DNA from: Planctomycetota bacterium | GTDB taxonomy: Bacteria > Planctomycetota > Phycisphaerae > Sedimentisphaerales > Anaerobacaceae | Direction of reading: 5' to 3' | NCBI GenBank assembly: GCA_025459125.1 | Contig: JALORE010000026.1 | Location: 1 to 36,245 of the forward strand | DNA: 36,245 nucleotides | Part shown: piece after piece, positions 9,176 through 15,957 of the stretch | How positions within the stretch are numbered: the first letter of the stretch is position 1 | Layout: each line of letters opens with the position of its first letter | Made by a program: the position numbers and the translations under genes | Notes under the pieces: generated by a model | The model's input: the letters and a program-made list of their open reading frames with translations, nothing else | What the model was told of the DNA's origin: nothing | Database searches by the model: none

Positions 9176-9272
9176 GCACGCACGCTGTGGCGTAATCGGG
9201 CACTCACCACTGATCTCTATACGCTCCCCAAGCCGCCCCGGTGCACGAGAGGTAGCACATGGTCCGGCACCC

Positions 9273-9323
9273 TGAGATGGCTGAGATGGCCATGTATCTC
9301 AGGGGTTCATCTCGGCCATCTCA
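9273..9323. repeat. 16-bp inverted repeat (hairpin) between polA and the prepilin gene
   Basis: TGAGATGGCTGAGATG (9273-9288) and CATCTCGGCCATCTCA (9308-9323) pair over 16 positions with one G-T wobble, around a 19-base loop. It lies 180 bp upstream of the pilin promoter and just upstream of the divergent polA promoter. No T-run follows on either strand, so a terminator is unlikely. It could be a protein-binding palindrome or a relic of a repeat. Confidence 0.6.
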
Positions 9324-9454
9324 CGTGGAACGCGGCCGCCGGCCCGGTGCAAGAACGGCGGAAACGGCCGCGTTGGTGCGAAGGCTGCCAAGACCGCCGT
9401 GTTGGAGGAACCGCATGGATGAGCTTGACGTGACGGCGTGCTTCTGCGCCCACG

Positions 9455-9483
9455 TTGGCACTCTGTTCCGGGGTTCTTATGCT
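9455..9483 (+). promoter_or_regulatory. Prepilin promoter
   Basis: TTGGCA (9455-9460), 17 bp, then TATGCT (9478-9483). The predicted transcription start (about 9490) lies downstream of the alternative in-frame ATG at 9415, which supports ATG 9547 as the real pilin start. Confidence 0.55.
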
Positions 9484-9546
9484 TTTATTGGACGGCTGGA
9501 TCACCAGGAGACGGCTGTGTCCCCGGTTTCAGAAAAGGATCGTATC

Positions 9547-10008
9547 ATGAAAACCAGATGCGGTTTTACGCTGATAGAAGTATTGGTCGTCGTGGGTGTC
9601 CTGGGCGTTCTCGCGGCGATCGCTATTCCTAATTTCAATTCCGGCACGAAGGATGCCCAGGCCACTTCCCTGCATGGCAATCTGCACATCATCCGTAAAC
9701 AGATCGAGCTGTACAAGCTTCATCACCATGGCAGTCTCCCCGCGCAAGTGGGGGAGACCGGTACGGATTTCGCCCGCCGCCTGATGACGAAGACGGCTCG
9801 CGACGGAGCACCGGGAACCGTGGTCGGACCCTACCTGGAGCGGCTCCCTGCCAATCCGTTCAACAATCGCGCCACGGTCCGGGTCGGGGGACCGGCCGCC
9901 GGAGCGAATACCGACGGCTGGCGTTTCGACCCCTTCACGGGTGAATTCCAGGCGGACGACAACTACGACGCGAACGGTGACGGCACCCCCGATCACGCCG
10001 GCCTCTGA
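9547..10008 (+). CDS. Type IV/II prepilin-like protein (class III signal)
   Basis: This is a small pilin or major pseudopilin precursor (153 aa). The N-terminus MKTRCGFTLIEVLVVVGVLG is a canonical prepilin peptidase site (G before FTLIE) followed by a helix of about 20 residues ending in AAIAIPNF. The remainder has the GspG-like layout: a helical spine with KQIELYKLHHHGSLPA, then GPYLERLPANPFNN, and DGWRFDPFTGEFQAD near the end, typical of GspG-like pseudopilins. AAAGGAT lies seven bases before ATG 9547. An in-frame ATG at 9415 has an excellent GGAGG at 9404-9408 and would add a 44-residue leader, but the promoter at 9455-9483 sits downstream of it. The distant partner could be the ATPase at 76. 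Confidence 0.9.
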   Translation: MKTRCGFTLIEVLVVVGVLGVLAAIAIPNFNSGTKDAQATSLHGNLHIIRKQIELYKLHHHGSLPAQVGETGTDFARRLMTKTARDGAPGTVVGPYLERLPANPFNNRATVRVGGPAAGANTDGWRFDPFTGEFQADDNYDANGDGTPDHAGL

Positions 10009-10140
10009 GAGACAGGGGACATCCGCGGCCGCGGGCAGCATCGTTGCACGGCGCACGGACGAGGCACGCCTCGCCCCTACCGGTGTCCCTGATGAGTTCT
10101 GACGCCCAAGTTCGACAATACGAGGCCATCGCAGACCGGT

Positions 10141-10205
10141 CTTCGTAGGTCGTGCGTCCTCGCACGACGTCTTATCAGGCGAGCGGGGACACTCGCCCTA
10201 CGAAG
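10141..10205. repeat. Three-way-junction palindromic element
   Basis: An outer stem of CTTCGTAG (10141-10148) with CTACGAAG (10198-10205) encloses two perfect hairpins. One is TCGTGCG-TCCT-CGCACGA (10150-10167); the other is GGCGAG (10178-10183) with CTCGCC (10192-10197). The 65-base unit can fold as a compact cloverleaf in RNA or single-stranded DNA. Confidence 0.65.
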
Positions 10206-10218
10206 AAGATCGCGCGAT

Positions 10219-10351
10219 GGGCAACAGCGGCAAGGGGTCCCCAACGCGATGAATCGCGTTTGGGGTCCCCATGCCCAGCTTGCCGATGGCTCGTGGGACA
10301 GACGCAACCGCCATCGGCAAGCTCCGAGGACTCCGCTTGCCGCTGCCACCC
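10219..10351 (+). repeat. Dispersed hairpin repeat, copy A
   Basis: The core is a perfect 14-bp inverted repeat, AGCTTGCCGATGGC (10277-10290) with GCCATCGGCAAGCT (10310-10323), around a 19-base loop. The tail CTCCGAGGACTCCGCTTG is followed by GCCGCTGCCACCC (10339-10351). The left outer arm GGGCAACAGCGGC (10219-10231) matches the right arm imperfectly, with three mismatches. An extra hairpin (GGGGTCCCC arms, 10234-10270) is inserted between outer arm and core. Copies B (17680) and C (24758) belong to the same family. Confidence 0.75.
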
Positions 10352-10430
10352 TGTCGCCCCCTCGGCCCTCAGGCCTACCACCCTCCGCTTCGTCGCCTCG
10401 TTTATCCTCGCTTGGGCATTGTCCCCGCAC

Positions 10431-10459
10431 TTGACGGATCGTGACTCTTTCAGTAGGAT
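10431..10459 (+). promoter_or_regulatory. Promoter of the dockerin-protein gene
   Basis: TTGACG (10431-10436), 17 bp, then TAGGAT (10454-10459). This predicts a 5' leader of about 115 bases before ATG 10580. Confidence 0.5.
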
Positions 10460-10579
10460 TTCCCTGAGCGTGGCGCCGGCAAGCATCACGTACGGATTAC
10501 CGGGACGATTCCCGTCCGCCTTCTTGTGGAGGGTGCGGAGGGTTTGTTCGTTCATCTCATTTGTTGGAGGAAGGAGACC

Positions 10580-12037
10580 ATGAAGAATCGCATCGTATCG
10601 TGTCTGGTCGTCATTCTGTGTCTGGCGGGCGGGCTCCAAGCCGACACACGCTGGGTCGGGACGCAAAGCAACCTGTGGAGTGATCCGGCCAACTGGTCCA
10701 ATGGCCTGCCGAATGCCGATCAGAAGGTGATCTTTGCCTCGGCCACGGCCCCGGAGTGCATCCTGGACATCGTCGGCGCCCAGGCCAAGCAACTGGCCGT
10801 CGGCGACAACAGCGGCGGCCGCCTGCGACTGACCGCCGGTACCCTCTCGGTCGTGGACTGGACCATCGTCGGCTACGCGCAGAGCAACGCCGGGGAGCAG
10901 GCGGGCCATCTCGTGGTCGAAGGCGGCACCCTGAACTGCCAGGCACGCCTGTACCTCGGCTTCCAGGGGGAAGGCGATCTGACGGTGGACCATGACGGCG
11001 TCGTCAACGTCTACAACCAGGCGGCCGGCATCGGCCAGGAAAAGACCGGCAACGGCAACCTGTACCTCAAGGGCGGCACCATGAACCTCTGGGCGGGCGG
11101 CTCGAGCCTGAACCTGTACACCGGCAAAGCCCACGTCGACTTCAGCGGCGGCACCCTGACGTTCACGAACACCTCCCAGAACCGCGACAACATCAACCGG
11201 GCGATTACCGACCGGATCATCACCGCCTACGACGGCGCGGGCAAGGTCATCGTCGACACGACGAGCAAGGCCGGGCGGATCGTCCTGACCGGGCTCCATC
11301 CCTTCCAGCCCGTCCCCATGGACAGCAGCCGGGTATCCGCGGGCGCGGTCGAGCTGCAGTGGACGCTGCCCGATCCGTGCCAGCCCGGAAAACCGGTCCT
11401 GGTGGATGTCTACTTCGGCACCAGCCCCGACTTCCCGGTGGGCGGCAGCCTCCTGACGCCGCAGATCATTTCCAAGAAAGGCGTGAGCTCCACGGTCGTG
11501 CAGACCCTGCCCAAGACGCGCTACTACTGGGCCGTGGATACCTACTATGGCAACGTCACCGACCCGGTGTTCGGCCCGATCTTCTCCTTCGTGGCCGACA
11601 ACCTGGTGCCGACGGTGACCGTGGGCGAGGACGTGATTTCCTGGCTCAAAAACGGAACCGCCCAGGTGGCTCTCAACGGCATCGTGACCGACGACGGCTT
11701 CCTGAAACCGTACACGGTGAATTGGAGCGTGGTCAGCGCCCCCGCAGGGGCCACGGCCGTGCTGGCAAATGCGAAGGTAAACAATACCGCCGTAACTCTG
11801 AACGCCACGGGCGAGTATGTCCTGAAGCTGGAAGCGAATGATGGTGAGTACACCGGCTCGGACACCCTCACGATCAACGTCTACAAAGACAGTTGCGAAG
11901 CCGCGAAAGCCGTGCCCGGCTACCAGCCGCTGCCCGGCGATCTCAATGGCGACTGCATCGTCAACAACGCGGATCTGGCCATCCTGCAGTCCAACTGGCT
12001 CAAGTGCAACGCCCTGGACTGCAACGACGTGAATTGA
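10580..12037 (+). CDS. Secreted dockerin-containing extracellular protein
   Basis: This 485-aa exported protein starts with a signal peptide (MKNRIVSCLVVILCLAGG, cleavage likely near LQA-DT). Next comes a beta-helix-like region of about 200 residues. It opens with TRWVGTQSNLWSDPANW, the GLWSDPxNW-type motif seen in large planctomycete surface proteins, and continues with Gly/Leu-rich rungs such as GHLVVEGGTLN and GNLYLKGGTMN. Then follow a fibronectin/Ig-like part (about 240-345) and a PKD/cadherin-like part (about 355-450). The C-terminus is a single type I dockerin Ca-binding motif (GDLNGDCIVNNADLAILQ) with a short second half. No catalytic domain is recognised. GGAGG at 10566-10570 and AAGGAG at 10571-10576 mark the start. 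A role in a cohesin-dockerin or surface assembly is inferred. Confidence 0.85.
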   Translation: MKNRIVSCLVVILCLAGGLQADTRWVGTQSNLWSDPANWSNGLPNADQKVIFASATAPECILDIVGAQAKQLAVGDNSGGRLRLTAGTLSVVDWTIVGYAQSNAGEQAGHLVVEGGTLNCQARLYLGFQGEGDLTVDHDGVVNVYNQAAGIGQEKTGNGNLYLKGGTMNLWAGGSSLNLYTGKAHVDFSGGTLTFTNTSQNRDNINRAITDRIITAYDGAGKVIVDTTSKAGRIVLTGLHPFQPVPMDSSRVSAGAVELQWTLPDPCQPGKPVLVDVYFGTSPDFPVGGSLLTPQIISKKGVSSTVVQTLPKTRYYWAVDTYYGNVTDPVFGPIFSFVADNLVPTVTVGEDVISWLKNGTAQVALNGIVTDDGFLKPYTVNWSVVSAPAGATAVLANAKVNNTAVTLNATGEYVLKLEANDGEYTGSDTLTINVYKDSCEAAKAVPGYQPLPGDLNGDCIVNNADLAILQSNWLKCNALDCNDVN

Positions 12038-12057
12038 CCGGTCCGGTCAACTCGTCC

Positions 12058-12086
12058 TTGACACCCGTCGACAAGTACAGTACAGA
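12058..12086 (+). promoter_or_regulatory. Promoter of a candidate small RNA or leader
   Basis: TTGACA (12058-12063), 17 bp, then TACAGA (12081-12086), in the gap after the dockerin gene. The -35 box is perfect and the -10 box is weak. The predicted transcript would start near 12093. Confidence 0.4.
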
Positions 12087-12092
12087 AGGTAT

Positions 12093-12298
12093 CGCGTAAC
12101 CGGCGTTTCCGGGAAAGCGTATGCGAACCAGGGCAGACAAATCGTTCGAGGCAGTGGGCGTGATGCCGTCGGCGCCCGGCAGCCGTGCCAGCGGCGGGAT
12201 GATCGCGATTATTGCCGAAGGGAGAACGCTGCTCTGAGAAAGCATGAATCCGTGCGACACAGAGCCTTCCAGAGCAGCCAGTTCTGGAAGGCTTTTTT
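12093..12298 (+). ncRNA. Candidate small RNA or attenuated 5' leader
   Basis: About 205 bases lie between the promoter at 12058 and the intrinsic terminator at 12263-12298, without a convincing gene. Local hairpins include GGGCG/CGCCC (around 12155-12175) and GGCA-GCCG-TGCC (around 12178-12189). Either this is a free-standing small RNA, or it is a leader whose terminator controls read-through into the acetyltransferase gene, which starts 21 bases after the T-run. It does not match the 6S, tmRNA, SRP, RNase P or cyclic-di-GMP riboswitch motifs known to me. The alternative is that the terminator simply ends the dockerin transcript. Confidence 0.3.
12263..12298 (+). terminator. Rho-independent terminator
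   Basis: A perfect 11-bp stem, AGCCTTCCAGA (12263-12273) with TCTGGAAGGCT (12283-12293), around a nine-base loop, followed by a run of six T (12293-12298). It is the clearest intrinsic terminator in the window. Confidence 0.88.
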
Positions 12299-12318
12299 CG
12301 TAGGTTCAGGAGTAACCG

Positions 12319-12822
12319 ATGCAGGTCCAGGCGATCATTCGGCCGGCGACCCGGCGGGATATCCCGGCGGTTGTCGCGTTGTGGGAAGAGCTGATGGATT
12401 TCCACCAGGTGCGGGACCCGTTCTTCACCCGTTCCCCCAATGGCCGCAACATCTGCGCGGGGTTTCTCGAAGAGAACATCCGCAATGACAACGCCTGCGT
12501 GCTGGTCGCGGTGGTTGACGACCAGGTCGTGGGGTACTGCCAGGGGATGCTGGACCGGCATCCGCCGGCGTTGGCGGCCGCGGATTTCGGACAGGTCTTC
12601 GATTTCGGCGTGACCGCCGACTACCGCCGCCGCGGGATCGGCGAACAACTGTTCCGGCAGCTCTGCGACTGGTTCCGGCGGGAAGGCATCCGCCGCGTCG
12701 AGGTGCGGCACTCGACCTGCAACGAGATCGCCGCCCGGTTCTGGCCGAAGATGGGTTTCCAGCCCTATTTGCAGACCCTGTTCCTGGAGCTGCCGCAAGC
12801 ATTGGCGATTTCTGATTTATGA
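12319..12822 (+). CDS. GNAT-family N-acetyltransferase
   Basis: This 167-aa GNAT enzyme would transfer an acetyl group from acetyl-CoA to an unidentified amine. Visible family features are the N-terminal strand and helix IIRPATRRDIPAVVALWEEL, the central strands CVLVAVVDDQVVGYCQG, and motif A FDFGVTADYRRRGIGEQLF. The RRRGIG there is the Q/RxxGxG/A pyrophosphate-binding loop. Motif B near the end is VEVRHSTCNEIAARFWPKMGFQPY, with the typical A..FW.K.GF. CAGGAG lies before ATG 12319. The gene follows a terminator and may be expressed by read-through of it. The substrate cannot be inferred. Confidence 0.9.
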   Translation: MQVQAIIRPATRRDIPAVVALWEELMDFHQVRDPFFTRSPNGRNICAGFLEENIRNDNACVLVAVVDDQVVGYCQGMLDRHPPALAAADFGQVFDFGVTADYRRRGIGEQLFRQLCDWFRREGIRRVEVRHSTCNEIAARFWPKMGFQPYLQTLFLELPQALAISDL

Positions 12823-12979
12823 TTTATGATTTGGGATTTGGGACGTATACTTCAGTGCTTGTGATTTTCGCCCTGCTGTTTCCACCCGGCACGGAGATGC
12901 AGTCACCTGGTGAAGGGCAGACCGCAGACAGCAAATCGCAGGTCTTGAATCATAAATCGTAAATCATGAGTCATAGATC
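12808..12979. repeat. Inverted heptad-repeat pair flanking about 100 bp
   Basis: The left arm (12808-12843) consists of TGATTTA-type heptads. The right arm (12943-12979) contains the reverse complement (CATAAATC, GTAAATC, CATGAGTC). Aligned as inverted repeats the arms agree at about three quarters of 38 positions. The interior 99 bp has no gene. The arrangement is MITE-like and lies directly upstream of ileS. Confidence 0.55.
12823..12851 (+). promoter_or_regulatory. Possible ileS promoter formed by a heptad array
   Basis: TTTATG (12823-12828), 17 bp, then TATACT (12846-12851). The -10 box is good and the -35 box is weak and lies inside the heptad array. The same arrangement recurs at 17031-17059. 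Confidence 0.35.
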
Positions 12980-12993
12980 TTGAGGGCCCTGTG

Positions 12994-15855
12994 ATGGCGG
13001 ATGAAGGCAAACACAGTTATCGTGACACGTTGAACCTGCCCGAGACCAACTTCGCCATGAAGGCGAACCTGGTCCAGCGCGAGCCCCAGCGGCGCAAGCA
13101 GTGGGCCCAGGAGAAGATCTACGCGCAGATTCGCGCGGCCCGCGCGGGCGCGCCGCTGTACATCCTCCACGACGGCCCGCCCTACGCCAACGGCGACATT
13201 CACATGGGGCACGTGATCAACAAGGTCCTCAAGGACTTCGTGGTCAAGTACAGGACGATGGCCGGGTTCGATGCGCCCTACATCCCCGGCTGGGATTGCC
13301 ACGGGTTGCCCATCGAATCGAAGGTCGTGACGGACCTCGGTCCGAAAGCCCGCGAGATGCCCAAGGAGCAAATCCGGCGGGAGTGCATGAAGTACGCGGG
13401 CAAGTACGTCAAGATCCAGGCCCGCCAGTTCCAGGATCTGGGCGTGTTCGGCGCGTTCGACGATCCCTACCTGACGTTCAAGCCCGCCTACGAGGCGGGG
13501 ATTCTGGAGGTCTTCGCCCATCTCGTGGGCAAGGGTTTGGTCTACAAGCAGCTGAAGCCGATTCACTGGTGTGTCGGCTGCGAAACGGCGCTGGCCGAAG
13601 CGGAGCTGGAGTACAAGGACGTGGCCTCGCCAAGCATCTTCGTCAACTTCCCCGCGACGGACGAGACGGTCCAGCGGCTGATCGAGCTGGGTCTGGTACC
13701 GGACGAGCGGGCCCGGCAGGCGGTCGTCTCCTTCATGATCTGGACGACCACACCCTGGACCCTGGCCGCCAACCTGGCTCTCGCGGTGCATCCGTATCTC
13801 GACTACACGACGGTCCGCTACGAGAAGAACGGCCGCACGTACGTCTCCGTCGTCGCCACCGACCGCGTCCAGGCGGTCGTGCAGGCCGGCAAGCTCCCGG
13901 CCGGCCAGTACGTCGTGGGCGACAAGACGGTTCGCGGCACCGAGCTCGAGGGGTTGCGGTACCAGCATCCGTTCGTGGAGAACAATCCGACCGACAAGGA
14001 CGCCTACGTGGTGATCCTGGCCGACTACGTGACCACGGAAGACGGCACCGGCCTGGTGCACACGGCGCCCGGGCATGGCCTGGAAGACTACCTTTCGGGC
14101 CAGAAGTACGGCTTGGCCGTCTATTCGCCGGTCCAGGACGACGGCACCTACGACGATACGGTGCCCACGTGGCTGCGCGGGCGGAGCGTCCTCGACGTGG
14201 AAAAAGACGTGAACGGCTGGCTTCAGGAGCATGGCTGGCTCTTCGCCCGGGGCCAGATCCAGCACAGCTATCCCCACTGCTGGCGCAGCCGGGACCCCGT
14301 GATCTTCCGGGCGACGGAGCAGTGGTTCATCGGCGTGGACAAGGAGTTGCCCGACACCGGCAAGACCCTGCGCCAAATGGCGATGGAAAACGTAGAACAG
14401 GTCCGCTGGATTCCCGCCTGGGGCCAGAAGCGGATCGCCGGCATGCTCGAATCCCGGCCCGACTGGTGCATCAGCCGCCAGCGAAGCTGGGGTCTGCCGA
14501 TTCCGGTCTTCACGGCGCCGGATGGACGCACACTGCTGACGAAGGAATCCGTGCTGGCCGTCTCGAAGCACGTCGCCCAGCACGGCTCGGATAGCTGGTT
14601 CACGCACTCGCCCCGCCAGATCCTGGGCGACGGCTTCGCGCTGCCCGAAGGCTTCAACCTCGACGAGTTGCAGAAGGAAGAGAACATCTTCGACGTGTGG
14701 TTCGAGTCCGGCTGCAGTTGGTACAGCGTCTGCGCCCGGCGCGAGCACTGGCCGGTGCCGGTGGACTTGTACCTGGAAGGCTCGGACCAGCATCGCGGGT
14801 GGTTCCAGCTCTCGCTGTTGCCGGCGCTGGGCGCGATCGGCTCGGCCCCTTTCCGCAGCGTCCTGACTCACGGCTTCACCGTGGACGAAAAAGGCATGAA
14901 GCAATCCAAGTCCCTGGGCAATTACGTCAGCGCCCAGGACGAGGTCACCAAGTATGGGGCGGACATCCTGCGGCTGTGGGTCGCCAGCGTCAACTACCAG
15001 GAAGACGTCCGCTGCACGGATGAGCTGATCGGCCGGACACAGGACGCCTACCGCAAGATCCGCAACACGCTGCGCTACCTGCTGAGCAACATCAACGACT
15101 TCGAGCCGCAACAGCAGGCGGTGCCCTATGAGCAGATGTTCGCGATTGACCAGTGGGTGATGCAGGAGCTCCAGAAGCTGATCGCGGAGGTGACCGAGGC
15201 TTACGACGAGTCCGTCTTCCATCGGGTCTTTTCGCTGCTGTACAACTTCTGCACCGTCCAGATGAGCAGCATCTACATGGACGTGCTGAAAGACCGGATG
15301 TACTGTGACGCCGCGGACAGCCCCTCGCGCCGCAGCGGCCAGACCGCCATGTACCACGTCCTCAGCGCCCTCGTGCGTCTGCTGGCGCCGATCCTCGTCC
15401 ACACGATGGAAGAGGCCTGGGAGGCGCTGATCCACAAGCCCGAAGACTGCCCCAGCATTCACCTGGCCCATATGCCCCAAGTCAACCCGACCCTGGCGGA
15501 GGCCGGGCAGGAAGCCAAATGGCAGAAGCTGATGAGCCTGCGGGATGAGGCCCTGCGCGTGCTGGAAGGCCTGCGCCGGGACAAGATCATCGCCAGCAAC
15601 CAGGAGGCCTCGATCACGATGCAGTGCACGCCCGAGGACGCGGCAGCGCTGAAGGAGTTCGGCCTGAGCCAATTCGCAGCCCTGTGCATCGTCAGCGAGG
15701 CCAAGCTGGCGGAAGGCGCCGCCCAGACAACCGTCACGGCCGGCAAGAGCCCGCACGCCAAATGCCAGCGCTGCTGGAACTACTGGCCCAGCGTCGGCAC
15801 CGACCCCGAGCACCCCGACATCTGCGCCCGCTGCGCCGCGGTGGTCACGCCGTAG
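12994..15855 (+). CDS. ileS: Isoleucyl-tRNA synthetase
   Basis: This class I enzyme charges tRNA-Ile (953 aa). The HIGH motif is HMGH (70-73), preceded by the family sequence LHDGPPYANGDI. WDCHGLPIE and WCVGCETALAEAE follow, and the editing (CP1) domain carries WTTTPWTL and later GTGLVHTAPGHG. WFESGCSWYSV and EGSDQHRGWFQ lead to the KMSKS loop, which reads KQSKS (636-640) rather than the usual bacterial KMSKS. The C-terminal zinc knuckle CQRCW...CARC is present. ATG 12994 has GAGGG seven bases upstream; GTG 12991 is also possible. No T-box leader is visible. The gene is complete and housekeeping. Confidence 0.97.
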   Translation: MADEGKHSYRDTLNLPETNFAMKANLVQREPQRRKQWAQEKIYAQIRAARAGAPLYILHDGPPYANGDIHMGHVINKVLKDFVVKYRTMAGFDAPYIPGWDCHGLPIESKVVTDLGPKAREMPKEQIRRECMKYAGKYVKIQARQFQDLGVFGAFDDPYLTFKPAYEAGILEVFAHLVGKGLVYKQLKPIHWCVGCETALAEAELEYKDVASPSIFVNFPATDETVQRLIELGLVPDERARQAVVSFMIWTTTPWTLAANLALAVHPYLDYTTVRYEKNGRTYVSVVATDRVQAVVQAGKLPAGQYVVGDKTVRGTELEGLRYQHPFVENNPTDKDAYVVILADYVTTEDGTGLVHTAPGHGLEDYLSGQKYGLAVYSPVQDDGTYDDTVPTWLRGRSVLDVEKDVNGWLQEHGWLFARGQIQHSYPHCWRSRDPVIFRATEQWFIGVDKELPDTGKTLRQMAMENVEQVRWIPAWGQKRIAGMLESRPDWCISRQRSWGLPIPVFTAPDGRTLLTKESVLAVSKHVAQHGSDSWFTHSPRQILGDGFALPEGFNLDELQKEENIFDVWFESGCSWYSVCARREHWPVPVDLYLEGSDQHRGWFQLSLLPALGAIGSAPFRSVLTHGFTVDEKGMKQSKSLGNYVSAQDEVTKYGADILRLWVASVNYQEDVRCTDELIGRTQDAYRKIRNTLRYLLSNINDFEPQQQAVPYEQMFAIDQWVMQELQKLIAEVTEAYDESVFHRVFSLLYNFCTVQMSSIYMDVLKDRMYCDAADSPSRRSGQTAMYHVLSALVRLLAPILVHTMEEAWEALIHKPEDCPSIHLAHMPQVNPTLAEAGQEAKWQKLMSLRDEALRVLEGLRRDKIIASNQEASITMQCTPEDAAALKEFGLSQFAALCIVSEAKLAEGAAQTTVTAGKSPHAKCQRCWNYWPSVGTDPEHPDICARCAAVVTP

Positions 15856-15885
15856 TGCGGATGCAGGTCAATTCCGGCGTCCCCT

Positions 15886-15916
15886 TTGTCATCCTGAGCA
15901 AAGCGAAGGATGACAA
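15886..15916. repeat. GTCATCCT...AGGATGAC hairpin repeat
   Basis: TTGTCATCCT pairs with AGGATGACAA around GAGCAAAGCGA. This belongs to a well-known kind of dispersed intergenic palindrome containing GAGCGAAGCGAAGGAT, found in many bacterial genomes. It lies between the convergent ileS and GT9 genes and may help stop transcription. Confidence 0.7.
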
Positions 15917-15957
15917 GGTTCTCACCGCGTCAGGGGCAACGGTACTTGATATGGACC

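Larger units (their letters stand above)
10009..10430. other. Hairpin-rich intergenic region
   Basis: This 420-bp stretch without a gene is packed with palindromes. They are CGAGGC/GCCTCG near 10060-10075, a three-way-junction element (10141-10205), and a composite repeat (10219-10351). The short open frames crossing it have no ribosome-binding site and no family resemblance. It looks like an accumulation site for dispersed non-coding repeats. Confidence 0.6.

Noticed and set aside
7160..9433. A 757-codon plus-strand frame over polA
   Set aside because: Antisense shadow of polA at high G+C; the polymerase motifs on the minus strand are unambiguous.
10152..10583. Small proteins encoded in the 10.0-10.5 kb spacer
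   Set aside because: The frames are made of dispersed hairpin repeats, lack ribosome-binding sites and recur at 17.7 kb only because the repeat recurs.
12964..15813. A 949-codon open frame antisense to ileS
   Set aside because: It mirrors the strong codon bias of ileS, has Asp/His/Gln/Val-rich low-information composition and matches no family.
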